A DNA stretch of 64,000 nucleotides from [Clostridium] celerecrescens 18A (GCF_002797975.1 NZ_PGET01000001.1:2356001-2420000); one strand, 5' to 3'; counted from the first letter of the stretch, positions 1 to 8,110 are shown. Made by a program: numbers and translations. The notes: a model not told the origin generated them from the sequence alone.

Positions 1-819
1 ATGACCATGTATAATTTCACCCACTACGTGTCCCAAAGCACTACTAACGGGTTGTTTACGGCTGTTGTCGCAGCAAGTTTTGCCTACGAAGGCTGGATCA
101 TTGCAACCTGCATTAATGCAGAATTAAAAAATGCAAAGAAAAATCTTCCTTTGGCTTTGATTGCAGGTACTTTTATTACTATGTCTGTTTACATCCTTTA
201 TTATATCGGTTTAGCCGGAACGATTAAAAATGAGGTGATGATGGCTGGCGGTGAAACCGGTGCTAAGCTGGCATTCCAAACAGTTTTCACCTCGGCAGGC
301 GGTTCCCTTTTATTTGTTTTTGTCATCATTTCATGTCTGGGAACCTTAAACGGGCTGATGCTTGGCTGTACACGGGGAATTTATTCTATCGCTGCAAGGG
401 GTCTTGGACCTAAGCCCAGAGTTTTCAGCCAGGTAGATCCAGCGACTAATATGCCAGTTAATTCCGCAATTATGGGATTGTTTCTTTGCAGCCTCTGGTT
501 ATTTTATTTTTATGGGGCAAACTTAACCGACAACTGGTTTGGGTTCTTCAGCTTTGATTCTTCTGAATTACCCATTATTACAATTTATGCCCTGTACATC
601 CCTATTTTTATTATGTTTATGAAAAAAGGGAAAGAGCTTAACTTTTTCAACCGGATCCTTATGCCCTGCATATCCCTTGCAGGCTGTATATTTATGATTG
701 CTGCCGCCTGGTTTGCCCACGGAGTTGCTGCAATCGCTTATCTGATCGTGTTTTTTGTTATCATGGCATTGGGCGCTGTGCTTTTGCATAGGACAAAACG
801 GCCAGTGAACGAGATTTAA
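1..819 (+). CDS. APC-family amino acid permease, C-terminal part (5' end outside window)
   Basis: This is the C-terminal 272 residues of an amino acid/polyamine/organocation (APC) transporter, an integral membrane protein that moves amino acids. The visible part has about seven strongly hydrophobic segments. It contains FAYEGWIIATCINAELKNAK near residue 27, the conserved region in which APC proteins carry a glycine/glutamate-rich helix followed by a charged loop. Another typical loop is RGIYSIAARGLGPKPRVFSQ, before the later membrane spans. The reading frame is open to base 1 and no ribosome binding site is visible, so the ATG at base 1 is probably internal and the gene continues upstream. 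Full members have about 450-500 residues, so roughly half is missing. The substrate cannot be deduced from this part. Confidence 0.85.
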   Translation: MTMYNFTHYVSQSTTNGLFTAVVAASFAYEGWIIATCINAELKNAKKNLPLALIAGTFITMSVYILYYIGLAGTIKNEVMMAGGETGAKLAFQTVFTSAGGSLLFVFVIISCLGTLNGLMLGCTRGIYSIAARGLGPKPRVFSQVDPATNMPVNSAIMGLFLCSLWLFYFYGANLTDNWFGFFSFDSSELPIITIYALYIPIFIMFMKKGKELNFFNRILMPCISLAGCIFMIAAAWFAHGVAAIAYLIVFFVIMALGAVLLHRTKRPVNEI

Positions 820-852
820 CAGAAACAGAAAATTTATAAAGATATCCTGATG

Positions 853-877
853 GCCGCTTTTTGTAACGAAAAGCGGC
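853..877 (+). terminator. Stem-loop terminator after the permease gene
   Basis: A perfect 9-bp inverted repeat (GCCGCTTTT and AAAAGCGGC) encloses a 7-nt loop and is followed by a T-rich stretch. It begins 33 nt after the permease stop codon. Confidence 0.65.
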
Positions 878-962
878 TTGCTGTTTACAATATGCCTTTA
901 CAAATTTAATTTACAGATATACAATGGATCGAAATATGATATAAATGTCTGGAGGGAAAATC

Positions 963-1619
963 ATGCAAAGGGAGAATATTCGGTTACGCCAGGAAAGAGC
1001 ATCCGATTACCGGATCGTTGAAGAATTGACAAGGGAAGCATTCTGGAATCATTATGTACCCGGCTGTAATGAGCACTATTTGGTGCACATGATGCGGGAG
1101 TCAGAGTCATTTATAAAAGAACTGGACATCGTCGCCACGGAAAATGAAACCCTTGTCGGAAACATCATGTATACAAAAGCCATTATAAGGTGTGATAATG
1201 GGGAGATATATCCGGTTATCAGCTTTGGCCCAATTTCAGTTTTGCCTGAGCTACAAGGGCAGGGAATCGGAACCTTACTCATCGAACACACCAAAAAGCT
1301 TGCAAAGGATTTGGGCTGCAAGGCAATTTTAATTTATGGCGACCCCTCCTATTACAGCAGATTTGGTTTTGTACCGGCTGAAACATACAAAATTGGTACA
1401 CCTGACAATATGTATGCCGCTCCATTACTGGCTTTCGAGCTGATTGAGGGGGCATTGTCCGATTGCCCCGGACGTTTCTTTGTAGACCCGATATTTGATA
1501 TTGACGAAGCAAAAGCAAAAGAATTTGACAAACGTTTTCCAAATAAAGAACTGCAAGATTCTTCCCCATCTCAGGAACGGTTTCTTCAACTGGTTAACAT
1601 GCGGACACCAAGAATATGA
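963..1619 (+). CDS. GNAT-family N-acetyltransferase (YhbS-like)
   Basis: A 218-residue predicted acetyl-CoA-dependent N-acetyltransferase with a complete GNAT fold. The acetyl-CoA binding signature is PELQGQGIGTLLIEHTKKLA at about residues 96-115, matching the family pattern Q/R-x-x-G-x-G/A. It is followed by a typical beta-strand and the YYSRFGF motif seen in YhbS-type proteins (COG3153). I chose the ATG at 963 because GGAGGG lies 6 nt upstream of it. An in-frame ATG at 945 would place this ribosome binding site inside the gene. The substrate is unknown; relatives act on small molecules or proteins. The EFR1 gene follows 30 nt later on the same strand, so the two may be co-transcribed. Confidence 0.85.
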   Translation: MQRENIRLRQERASDYRIVEELTREAFWNHYVPGCNEHYLVHMMRESESFIKELDIVATENETLVGNIMYTKAIIRCDNGEIYPVISFGPISVLPELQGQGIGTLLIEHTKKLAKDLGCKAILIYGDPSYYSRFGFVPAETYKIGTPDNMYAAPLLAFELIEGALSDCPGRFFVDPIFDIDEAKAKEFDKRFPNKELQDSSPSQERFLQLVNMRTPRI

Positions 1620-1649
1620 GCACATGATTTCATATCAAAGGAGATTTTT

Positions 1650-2531
1650 ATGAATGATAGAACGCTTGCCGTTAAGACTGTTACATTAGCTTATTTCTCT
1701 GGAACAGGAGGCACAAAAGCCATTGTATCCTGCTTTAAAACCCAGTTTTTTAAATCAGGAATACATGCAAATGTAATCGATATATCTTGTTGCAATACAT
1801 ATCATGAAGAAAAAGCACCGGAACTTCTGATCATTTTCTCTCCTGTATACGCCTTCAGGCTGGCCTCTATCGTGGAACAATGGATAAAGAATCTGCCCCA
1901 AGCACAGAATATACCTGCCGCAGTTATCTCAGTTTCCGGAGGAGGAGAAACTTCACCCAATACTGCCTGCCGCGTTCCCTGTAAGCGTTTGCTGGTAAAA
2001 AAAGGATATCATGTGATCTATGAGAAAATGTTTGTTATGCCGTCAAATTATGCCTCTCAGGCGGAATACCAAATAAATCTCCAATTGCTTAATGTCATTC
2101 CGCTAAAAGTTACCCAGGCCATCACAGAGATCTTATCAGGTAAGATATCCCTTACAAAGCCCCGGGCTCTTGATCGTTTTTTTGCATTTATAGGCAAAGC
2201 AGAGCACTTTGGTGCAAAAATCTTCGGCTTAACTATCCATGCTTCAAAAGAATGTACCCAATGTGGTCTATGTGCAAGAAAATGTCCGGCTAATAACATT
2301 AGGATCCAAAACGGACTTCCAAAATTCGGATCTAATTGTATGTGGTGTTTGAAATGCATCTATGATTGTCCGCATCGGGCCCTTTCTCCGGGGGTTTTTA
2401 AGTTTTCCGTTTTAAAAGACGGCTATAACTTAACAGAGATGAGCGTGCAGGCGAAAACCCAGTGCGATGCAGAATATAAACCCTCTGGAGGTTTGCTCTG
2501 GCAGGGAGTTATCGATTATTTAAAAGAATAG
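1650..2531 (+). CDS. EFR1-type flavodoxin-ferredoxin fusion protein
   Basis: A 293-residue electron carrier. The N-terminal part is a flavodoxin-like FMN domain, with the phosphate loop YFSGTGGTKAI at about residues 15-25. The C-terminal part is a bacterial ferredoxin domain with two 4Fe-4S cysteine motifs: CTQCGLCARKC at about residues 204-214 and CMWCLKCIYDC at about 230-240. This order defines the EFR1 family, common in anaerobic Clostridia. AAGGAG stands 6 nt before the ATG. The redox partner is not shown by the context; the upstream GNAT gene gives no clear hint. The protein is cytosolic, with no signal peptide or membrane segment. Confidence 0.85.
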   Translation: MNDRTLAVKTVTLAYFSGTGGTKAIVSCFKTQFFKSGIHANVIDISCCNTYHEEKAPELLIIFSPVYAFRLASIVEQWIKNLPQAQNIPAAVISVSGGGETSPNTACRVPCKRLLVKKGYHVIYEKMFVMPSNYASQAEYQINLQLLNVIPLKVTQAITEILSGKISLTKPRALDRFFAFIGKAEHFGAKIFGLTIHASKECTQCGLCARKCPANNIRIQNGLPKFGSNCMWCLKCIYDCPHRALSPGVFKFSVLKDGYNLTEMSVQAKTQCDAEYKPSGGLLWQGVIDYLKE

Positions 2532-2547
2532 CCTTCTGTAAACGAGA

Positions 2548-2584
2548 TGCCGCTTCATAGCTGATTCACAGCTGCGAAGCGGCA
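2548..2584. terminator. Stem-loop between two convergent genes
   Basis: A 9-bp stem (TGCCGCTTC and GAAGCGGCA) with an inner 5-bp stem lies between the EFR1 stop and the end of the small gene on the opposite strand. It has no clear T-run on either side, so its terminator activity is uncertain. Confidence 0.45.
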
Positions 2585-2590
2585 ACCTCT

Positions 2591-2809
2591 TTATGAAACA
2601 TCGTCATGCTTATTTCCCGTTTTGTAATCGTCTCTAGCCCAGTTTGGAGCATTGATCGGACCGGCCTTGTCATTTCCATTTTTCGCAGCACCCTGGATTT
2701 CCGGCACATGGGCCTGCTCATTTTTTGGTCGATGCATTTTCTCATGATTCTCCGTTCCATGATTGTTTGAATCATAAGGACTCGGCCTTCTCATACCTGC
2801 TTTTGCCAT
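2591..2809 (-). CDS. Small conserved hydrophilic protein of unknown function
   Basis: A 72-residue, very polar protein rich in Asn, His, Lys and Pro, beginning MAKAGMRRPSPYDSNN and containing HVPEIQGAAKNGNDKAG. No signal peptide, membrane segment or catalytic motif is visible, and it is probably disordered. GAGG stands 7 nt before the ATG, and the frame is used cleanly. I recall similar short proteins beginning MAKAGMRRP in Lachnospiraceae, but I could not check this. It stands alone, convergent with the EFR1 gene and downstream of padR. I assign no function. Confidence 0.6.
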   Translation of the reverse strand: MAKAGMRRPSPYDSNNHGTENHEKMHRPKNEQAHVPEIQGAAKNGNDKAGPINAPNWARDDYKTGNKHDDVS

Positions 2810-2926
2810 AATGATACCTCCTATCTGTCGATAGTTTTTGTATTTCCCCGGAAACTATGCAGATAAAATCATGAAATGACCGGTAATTACTTTTTTAACG
2901 TTTTACTTGCTTTTTGTCCTGTATCA

Positions 2927-3463
2927 TCAGATATCTTTTATTGTTTCTTCACACCAAAGAATCGTACCCTCGCAGGATATGATTCCTTTTCTAAGAACCG
3001 CTTTGATAAATCGTGACCGTTCCTTCGTTATCTCCCTGATTCCCTTCTCTAAATCCCTTTGCATATGAAGATATTGTTCCAGCTTTTTTTCATGTATTTC
3101 TTTATAATCATTCAGCATCCGGATTACGCTTTCCTTGGGCCGGCTGCTTGAGAATAATAATTTAAGCATAAACTCAGAGCGCACCGGTTGGAGCAAGGTC
3201 TCTTCTAAAAGCCATGCATCAAACTCCTGCTTTCCTTTTTCAGTGATTCGATACTCCACTTTCCTGGCATTCTTTTCCACAGATACAATATCGATCAATC
3301 CATCCTCCAATAATTTTTTCAGCGTTGGATAGATATGCCCAAAATTTTCATTCCAAAATCCCGCAAGCACCGTATCGCAGTACTTCTTGATATCATAACC
3401 AGTGCCTGGTGATAAACTTAAAATCCCTAATATTGCATACATGGATTTATTTTTCAAAGCCAT
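2927..3463 (-). CDS. PadR-family transcriptional regulator
   Basis: A 178-residue DNA-binding repressor. Residues about 1-85 form the winged-helix domain, seen in LGILSLSPGTGYDIKKYCD and FGHIYPTLKKLLEDGLI; the second is the PadR recognition helix. The rest is a helical C-terminal domain of the virulence-activator alpha type, used for dimerisation. I chose the ATG at 3463, because AAGGAGAGG lies just upstream inside the end of the glycosyltransferase gene. A start at 3484 is possible but has no such site. The stop codon of the glycosyltransferase is 2 nt before this start, so the two genes are translationally linked. The likely target is the double palindrome in front of the operon. Confidence 0.9.
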   Translation of the reverse strand: MALKNKSMYAILGILSLSPGTGYDIKKYCDTVLAGFWNENFGHIYPTLKKLLEDGLIDIVSVEKNARKVEYRITEKGKQEFDAWLLEETLLQPVRSEFMLKLLFSSSRPKESVIRMLNDYKEIHEKKLEQYLHMQRDLEKGIREITKERSRFIKAVLRKGIISCEGTILWCEETIKDI

Positions 3464-3465
3464 GG

Positions 3466-4656
3466 CTAACCCCTCTCCTTCCATGTCATCCCAAATCGTT
3501 CCACTTCCTTTACGACCCGTTCCAGATCCCCTGCTTCCCTCATCTTTTGAGAGACTTGGATACAGTTTTCTTTTATTTGCCTGTTCAAAAGAAGGGCTTC
3601 TGTTTTAGATTTAAGTATTTCTGATGATAGTTCTTTCATGCTTTCTGCCATGCCCAGATGCATGGAAACAAGCCGTTTTGCCACCATATGCTGGTCATTT
3701 ACCTGCGGTAATGCAAGCATCGGCACTCCAAAATACAAAGCTTCGTTCACACTATTAAAACCTGCATGGGTTATAAATACATCCGCCCGTTTTAATACCT
3801 CCAGCTGCGGGAAATAACTCTTTACCATAAAATTTGATGGCATTTCAATCAACTCAGAAACATCACACTTATTTCCAGTGGACATACATACAAAATAGCC
3901 AGTGTCACAAAATGCAGAAATACACAAATTATAAAAGTCAATATTATCTGTATTAAGGCTCCCAAGAGAAATATAAATTAACGTTCTGTCCCCTATCTCC
4001 CTAAAATCAATATCCGATGCTTCCTGATGCCTGTCAATGGAAGGGCCAGCAAATAAATATTCCGGTTCCTTCATACTGTTATCTCCGTTAAATTCTCTGG
4101 TAGTGTATATGATATTCATATCTCCTTTGCTGGTAAAAACCTGATCCAGCCCTGGCTTCTCAATACTGTATTTTTCACAGAGTCTTTCTAGAATCTGATA
4201 GCAATGATCCAATTGTGAGTGATATCCTTTTACAAGCATCTCCTCAGGAACCGGAGCCTTACTCATGGCAAAGGAAGAGTGGGAACACAATACCGGTATC
4301 TTGAGAATCTGTTTTAAAAAACAGGCTCCTCCAAAGATGGAATCGCAAATAATTACGTCATACTGGTTTTCAGCCACATTTTCCAGTATTTCCGGAAGCA
4401 TCACTTCATCATATTGTAACATATATTCCATAAGCATAAAAAACGGATGCCTGTCCGTTGGCCGGTAATCCTTTAAAAACAGATCCAAGTGACTGCTGTA
4501 GCCAATCCAGCCCGCTCCGGCCTGTATGACACTATCCGAAAACTTGGCGGAGCAAAAATAGTTGACTTCGTTTCCTCTACCAGTCAACCTCTTTACCAGT
4601 CCAAGTGTTGGGTTTATGTGACCGTATAAATTTGCATTTACAAACAAGACGTTCAT
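3466..4656 (-). CDS. MGT/UGT-like glycosyltransferase (GT1 family)
   Basis: A 396-residue cytosolic glycosyltransferase resembling macrolide glycosyltransferases and other GT1 enzymes, which move a sugar from a nucleotide sugar to a small lipophilic acceptor. The N-terminal domain starts with NANLYGHINPTLGLVKRL, the acceptor-side motif with the catalytic-type His at about residue 13. The C-terminal domain has the nucleotide-sugar signature FITHAGFNSVNEALYFGVPM at about residues 295-314, followed by QVNDQHMVAKRL. AAGGAGG stands before the ATG. It is the first gene of a two-gene operon with padR. A PadR-controlled GT1 enzyme would fit inactivation of an antibiotic or toxic natural product, but this is inference. 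Confidence 0.85.
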   Translation of the reverse strand: MNVLFVNANLYGHINPTLGLVKRLTGRGNEVNYFCSAKFSDSVIQAGAGWIGYSSHLDLFLKDYRPTDRHPFFMLMEYMLQYDEVMLPEILENVAENQYDVIICDSIFGGACFLKQILKIPVLCSHSSFAMSKAPVPEEMLVKGYHSQLDHCYQILERLCEKYSIEKPGLDQVFTSKGDMNIIYTTREFNGDNSMKEPEYLFAGPSIDRHQEASDIDFREIGDRTLIYISLGSLNTDNIDFYNLCISAFCDTGYFVCMSTGNKCDVSELIEMPSNFMVKSYFPQLEVLKRADVFITHAGFNSVNEALYFGVPMLALPQVNDQHMVAKRLVSMHLGMAESMKELSSEILKSKTEALLLNRQIKENCIQVSQKMREAGDLERVVKEVERFGMTWKERG

Positions 4657-4669
4657 TTTTCAGCCTCCT

Positions 4670-4710
4670 TATATCACTCTGATATAGTTATATTATATCA
4701 GAGTGATATA
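4670..4710. promoter_or_regulatory. Double palindromic operator of the glycosyltransferase-padR operon
   Basis: Two 17-bp sites, TATATCACTCTGATATA (4670-4686) and TATATCAGAGTGATATA (4694-4710), are exact reverse complements of each other. Each is itself a palindrome with 7-bp arms and a 3-bp centre; their centres are 24 bp apart. One site covers the spacer and -10 region and the other covers the start region next to the ribosome binding site. Binding here should block transcription, and PadR from the same operon is the obvious ligand (inference). Confidence 0.75.
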
Positions 4711-4718
4711 TATGTCAA
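4690..4718 (-). promoter_or_regulatory. Promoter of the glycosyltransferase-padR operon
   Basis: A perfect -35 box TTGACA (4718-4713) is followed after 17 bp by TAATAT (4695-4690). An alternative TATAAT overlaps this with a 15-bp spacer. The promoter lies within the double palindrome. Confidence 0.65.
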
Positions 4719-4760
4719 GCATGAATTAAGTAAACTTCCTCATTTAACTCTAATTTAAAA

Positions 4761-4799
4761 AACAGAGAAATCAGGTTTTTCAAACCAAACGTCTCTGTT
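4761..4799 (-). terminator. Rho-independent terminator downstream of the kdpE remnant
   Basis: An 8-bp stem (AACAGAGA and TCTCTGTT) with an inner GGTTT/AAACC stem is followed, reading on the minus strand, by TTTT and an AT-rich stretch. It ends transcription coming from the kdpE remnant and nitroreductase. Confidence 0.65.
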
Positions 4800-4819
4800 C
4801 TTTTACAAATCCCTTTCGA

Positions 4820-5205
4820 CTATCCTATATCTTCTAACAATCTGTATCCCACTCCCATTTCTGTTATGATGTATTGAGGATTTGCCGTATCTTTTTCAAT
4901 TTTCCTTCTCAGGTTTGCAACATTTACCCGGAGGGCTTTGCTTTTGTTCACATAAGGTCCCCAAAGTTCACGGCATAGAAATTCATGTGTCAATACAGTG
5001 CCTGGATTCAGAGAGAGAAGGACGATAATCCGTTATTCAATGGGAGTTAAATGGACCGTCTCTCCTGCTACCGTAACGATTCTCTTATCATAATCAATAT
5101 ATAAATCCGCCGATTGAAATGGCTGATTCAATATGCTGTTCTTTATTTTCGATATATGTCCTCTCCGCAGAGCTGTTCCGATTCTTGCCACTAGATGTTT
5201 AAACA
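4820..5205 (-). pseudogene. Remnant of a KdpE-like response regulator (DNA-binding domain)
   Basis: The minus strand encodes the C-terminal winged-helix domain of an OmpR/PhoB-type regulator of the KdpE subgroup. It runs from LVARIGTALRRG through the linker DLYIDYDKRIVTVAGE to VHLTPIE, where a TAA at 5033-5035 interrupts the frame. Family members have an aromatic residue (Y/F) at this position, so a single base change from TAT/TAC would explain it. The same frame continues afterwards with RIIVLLSLNPGTVLTHEFLC, ALRVNVANLRRKIEKD and MGVGYRLLEDIG up to the TAG at 4820. The whole receiver domain is missing and the remnant begins where the nitroreductase gene ends. No kdpD or kdpFABC genes are present in the window. 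It is very likely non-functional. Confidence 0.75.
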
Positions 5206-5729
5206 AAACGGACAATTTCTTCCAGTGGCTTGCGGGATTTTTTCCGTACGGTCTGATCAACGGGATACCCAGCTGCAATTAACCCGCAGATATGCTTTTC
5301 CAACGGAATATCCAGCAGCTTAGCAACCTTTTCTCTATCAAACATTCCCAATATACAAGTTCCGATTCCCTGTGATTCGGCTTCCAGGCAAAGGTAAGCC
5401 ATTGCCGCTCCAATATCGCCGGGAGCAAAATACTGGCTGTCCACAAGGCTTTTTACGTGAGGCATTAAATTTGCATGTTCTTCAACCACAACAAAAAACG
5501 CCCGTGCTTTAGAAGCAAATCCATTCCCCATCTGCTGAGCCGTTTCCGCTACCTTTTCCATAAGCTCCGGATTTTCGACTACCACGAAACTCCAGGGCTG
5601 ACCATTACAGCCGGAAGGTGCCAGGTGAGCTGCCTCAACACATTTCACCAGCTTTTCATGTTCTATTGACTGATCTTTAAAATTTCTGCAGCTTTGCCTG
5701 CGAAGGCATAAATCCATAAAATCTTCCAT
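5199..5729 (-). CDS. Nitroreductase family protein
   Basis: A 176-residue FMN-dependent oxidoreductase of the nitroreductase family, which reduces nitro groups, quinones or flavins using NAD(P)H. The start MEDFMDLCLRRQSCRNFKDQ carries the family motif with R-R-S-x-R near residues 10-15, which contacts FMN phosphate. Next come APSGCNGQPWSFVVV at about residues 37-51 and the glycine-rich GDIGAAMAYLCLEAESQGIG near 109-128. GAAAGGAG stands before the ATG. The length is typical of short clostridial members. Its end overlaps the start of the kdpE remnant by a few bases, suggesting a rearrangement. Substrate unknown. Confidence 0.85.
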   Translation of the reverse strand: MEDFMDLCLRRQSCRNFKDQSIEHEKLVKCVEAAHLAPSGCNGQPWSFVVVENPELMEKVAETAQQMGNGFASKARAFFVVVEEHANLMPHVKSLVDSQYFAPGDIGAAMAYLCLEAESQGIGTCILGMFDREKVAKLLDIPLEKHICGLIAAGYPVDQTVRKKSRKPLEEIVRFV

Positions 5730-5777
5730 TTTAATACTCCTTTCTATGAAAGCCTTTTATAAGGCAGAATAAATATT

Positions 5778-6827
5778 TTAATCTTGTTTTAAAGGGATCA
5801 CCATATTCCAGGTGTTTTCCGCATCAAAAAAGCTTTCTGTCCCGTCGCTTGTTGCAAAGAACATATGGGTCGCCGTACCGTTTTCGAATAAGATAAAGGG
5901 CCGATCTAAATTACCCATCTGACGTACTTTTCCATCATCCCATAATACCTGACGGGAATAAACCCGTTCTCCCAGGTTAAGAGTCCAATCAAGTCCGTTC
6001 TTAGAATAACCGTGGACGCCTCCATATTTTTCTCCGCAAATGTTTCCATGCATGTCTTTTGCAATCATCTGATAGTAAGGTCCTTCTTTCCAGATAAACG
6101 GGTCCTCAATCTCTATGGATTCATCTACAAATAACGGTTTTTCCCGCATCACTTGATATGGTCCAGAAACATTCTCAGCCATTGCAGTCCCGATTGTCAT
6201 CTGTCCATACGTATCTCCTGTATATGGCATCGGTTTATATGACCTCGCTTTAAAGAGAAGAACGACGGAACCATCTTCTTTTATGTACGGTGCCGGATTC
6301 GAAGTCAGATAATTGTCGAAATGTCCTGGCCTGGTTGGAAGTATCGGACTGTCATAACGTGTCCATGGTCCAAAAATACTTTTTGCGGTTGCCATTCCGA
6401 CTCTTTTGTTCCCACGGGCTACAATCGAACGATAGTCGTTGTGGACCAGTCGTTCTCCCTCCTGTAAATCCGGAAATGGATGGGTAGAACCTGTATAATA
6501 CAATACGTATGTATCTCCCCATTTTGTAATTTGAGGATTATGTGTCATCCTCCCATCCCAATATTCAGCTCCTCTGGCTGGGAGAATCACCTCTTCAAAC
6601 TGATATGGTCCCTCCGGCGTATCGGAACTGGCGCGTACAATTTCTGACAGGGAAAGCCAGCCTGGATGCATCGGCTGTGATTTCGGCCAGCGTGATGCAA
6701 ACATATGATACCGGTTATCTTCCCCTTTGATCACAGACCCACACCATACCCAGTATCCTTCCATCCGAAAGCCTCCGCCAACTGGAGCCGGAAGCATTCT
6801 TTTCTTTAAATCAATTGGATTTCCCAT
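5778..6827 (-). CDS. Beta-propeller glycoside hydrolase-like protein (GH43/GH32-like fold)
   Basis: A 349-residue protein with the repeated strand pattern of five-bladed beta-propeller glycosidases. It begins MGNPIDLKKRMLPAPVGGGF. Repeated blades include YHMFASRWP, MTHNPQITKWGDTYVLYYTG, VGMATAKSIFGPWTRYDSPI, NPAPYIKEDGSVVLLFKARS and IEDPFIWKEGPYYQMIAKD. Such motifs occur in GH43, GH32, GH117 and related families, but I cannot place it in one. There is no signal peptide, so it acts in the cytosol. I prefer the ATG at 6827 over 6833 because AGAGGA has better spacing to it. It lies downstream of the fuc operon but behind a strong hairpin, so it may be expressed separately. An alpha-L-fucoside as substrate is only a guess from the neighbours. 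Confidence 0.7.
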   Translation of the reverse strand: MGNPIDLKKRMLPAPVGGGFRMEGYWVWCGSVIKGEDNRYHMFASRWPKSQPMHPGWLSLSEIVRASSDTPEGPYQFEEVILPARGAEYWDGRMTHNPQITKWGDTYVLYYTGSTHPFPDLQEGERLVHNDYRSIVARGNKRVGMATAKSIFGPWTRYDSPILPTRPGHFDNYLTSNPAPYIKEDGSVVLLFKARSYKPMPYTGDTYGQMTIGTAMAENVSGPYQVMREKPLFVDESIEIEDPFIWKEGPYYQMIAKDMHGNICGEKYGGVHGYSKNGLDWTLNLGERVYSRQVLWDDGKVRQMGNLDRPFILFENGTATHMFFATSDGTESFFDAENTWNMVIPLKQD

Positions 6828-6861
6828 CTGCATTTTCCTCTACTAATAATCAACGTTAGAC

Positions 6862-6896
6862 AAAAACTGTACCATAAGACAATCAGTACAGTTTTT
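6862..6896 (-). terminator. Terminator hairpin after fucU
   Basis: A perfect 11-bp stem (AAAAACTGTAC and GTACAGTTTTT) with a 13-nt loop gives a T5 tail on both strands. It ends the fuc operon. It also lies in the 5' leader of the glycosidase-like gene if that gene uses the TATAAT at 6915-6920, and could then act as an attenuator. Confidence 0.8.
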
Positions 6897-6914
6897 ACCA
6901 GTTGCTTCTATTTT

Positions 6915-6943
6915 ATTATATCATCCCATACTGCATTTATTAA
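6915..6943 (-). promoter_or_regulatory. Possible promoter of the glycosidase-like gene
   Basis: On the minus strand a perfect TATAAT (6920-6915) follows TTAATA after 17 bp. It would give a leader of about 80 nt containing the 6862-6896 hairpin. Confidence 0.4.
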
Positions 6944-6955
6944 GTAAAATTTCTA

Positions 6956-7393
6956 TTATTTTACAACTCCTTTTTGCAGCATGATATTGGCATACAATGC
7001 CTTTTCTCCTGTAGCGATTAAAGCATAGGCTTTCTTCGCCTCCCGATAAAAATCAAAACGCTCCAGATACCCTGTTGCTTCCTCACCAAGCTCCTCTTTT
7101 TGCATTATAATCCTTTTATAATCTTCCCAGATCGGAACTTCCGTCTGATCGCCTTCCACAACTTTCATTAAATGCACTGGTTGTTCTACATAACGGTCAA
7201 GAGGAAATACTGACAGAACGGCTTCCAGAATATCTGGGACGGAATGCCCATCCATACGAATCACATTCCAGTCTTTTCCAACTGATTCAGCCGGAAAATT
7301 ACCGTCAGCAATCACCAGCACGTCTCCATGCCCCATCTCACACAATACTTTAAGAAGATCCGGCGACAAAACCGGAGGAATTCCTTTCAGCAT
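6956..7393 (-). CDS. fucU: L-fucose mutarotase, RbsD/FucU family
   Basis: A 145-residue enzyme that interconverts the alpha and beta anomers of L-fucose, feeding FucI. The start MLKGIPPVLSPDLLKVLCEM is typical of FucU. The catalytic histidine is in MGHGDVLVIADGNFP at about residue 22, and the end GEKALYANIMLQKGVV carries the conserved YaN...KGV motif of the family. It is the last gene of the fuc operon, 14 nt after fucA, and is followed by a strong terminator. Because it sits with fucI and fucA, the fucose role is preferred over ribose pyranase (RbsD). Confidence 0.9.
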   Translation of the reverse strand: MLKGIPPVLSPDLLKVLCEMGHGDVLVIADGNFPAESVGKDWNVIRMDGHSVPDILEAVLSVFPLDRYVEQPVHLMKVVEGDQTEVPIWEDYKRIIMQKEELGEEATGYLERFDFYREAKKAYALIATGEKALYANIMLQKGVVK

Positions 7394-7407
7394 ACCTGCC
7401 TCCCCAT

Positions 7408-8097
7408 TTATTTATTATATTTTTTGTATCCCGGATGTCTTCCTGTCACACCATAGCTTTCTCTCATGGAAATCAGCCGGCCGATATTCTCCTCGGTGAT
7501 TTCCTTTGCCCCGCCTAACAAATGGGCATTCAGACTGATTTTTGCAAACAGTTCCAGGGTTTCCATCCGGTAATATGCAGTGAGTAAGTCAGCTCCTACC
7601 ACCAGGGCACCGTGATTTTCCAACAATACGGCATCGTGATTTTCCAGATACGGTGCAATCGCATCCGGCACCTCATATGTAGATGGAGTCCCATAAGGGG
7701 TGACCGGTACAGAGCCCAATGCAATTACGGTCTCAATCATGGAGTATTCGTCAAGGGCCTTGCCAGCCACTGCATATCCTGTTGCAACTGGTGGGTGGGC
7801 ATGTAAAACGGCCCCTACATCCTCTCTCTCTTTATAACAGCGCAGATGCATTTTAATTTCAGAAGACGGGCGGAATCCATCAAGTCCTTCTAAAATATTT
7901 CCATTCTCATCAATGCGGAGCAGCCTTTCCGGCGTAATGAAGCTTTTGCTGATACCGGTAGGCGTCACTAAGTAGCTCCCATCATCCAGTTTAACTGACA
8001 CATTTCCATCATTGGCTGCCACCCAGCCTAACTGCCACATCTTGTGGCAGATATCACAAATTTGTTCTTTTAATTCTTTATATTGACTATCTATCAT
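7408..8097 (-). CDS. fucA: L-fuculose-1-phosphate aldolase (class II aldolase)
   Basis: A 229-residue zinc-dependent aldolase that splits L-fuculose 1-phosphate into dihydroxyacetone phosphate and L-lactaldehyde. Visible motifs are AANDGNVSVKLDDG and TPTGISKS (phosphate binding), RPSSEIKMH with the catalytic Glu, VLHAHPPVATGYA with two zinc ligands, and LLENHGALVVG with a further zinc His. I chose the ATG at 8097, which has GGAAG upstream; the open frame extends to 8235, but that part overlaps the kinase gene and does not resemble the family. The gap to the kinase gene is 13 nt. L-rhamnulose-1-phosphate aldolase is an alternative, but fucI and fucU favour fucose. Confidence 0.88.
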   Translation of the reverse strand: MIDSQYKELKEQICDICHKMWQLGWVAANDGNVSVKLDDGSYLVTPTGISKSFITPERLLRIDENGNILEGLDGFRPSSEIKMHLRCYKEREDVGAVLHAHPPVATGYAVAGKALDEYSMIETVIALGSVPVTPYGTPSTYEVPDAIAPYLENHDAVLLENHGALVVGADLLTAYYRMETLELFAKISLNAHLLGGAKEITEENIGRLISMRESYGVTGRHPGYKKYNK

Positions 8098-8110
8098 CGT
8101 TCTTCCTTTC

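Noticed and set aside
2566..2775. A 69-codon minus-strand frame overlapping the small conserved gene
   Set aside because: It lacks a ribosome binding site, while the other frame has GAGG at the correct distance and a recognised start.
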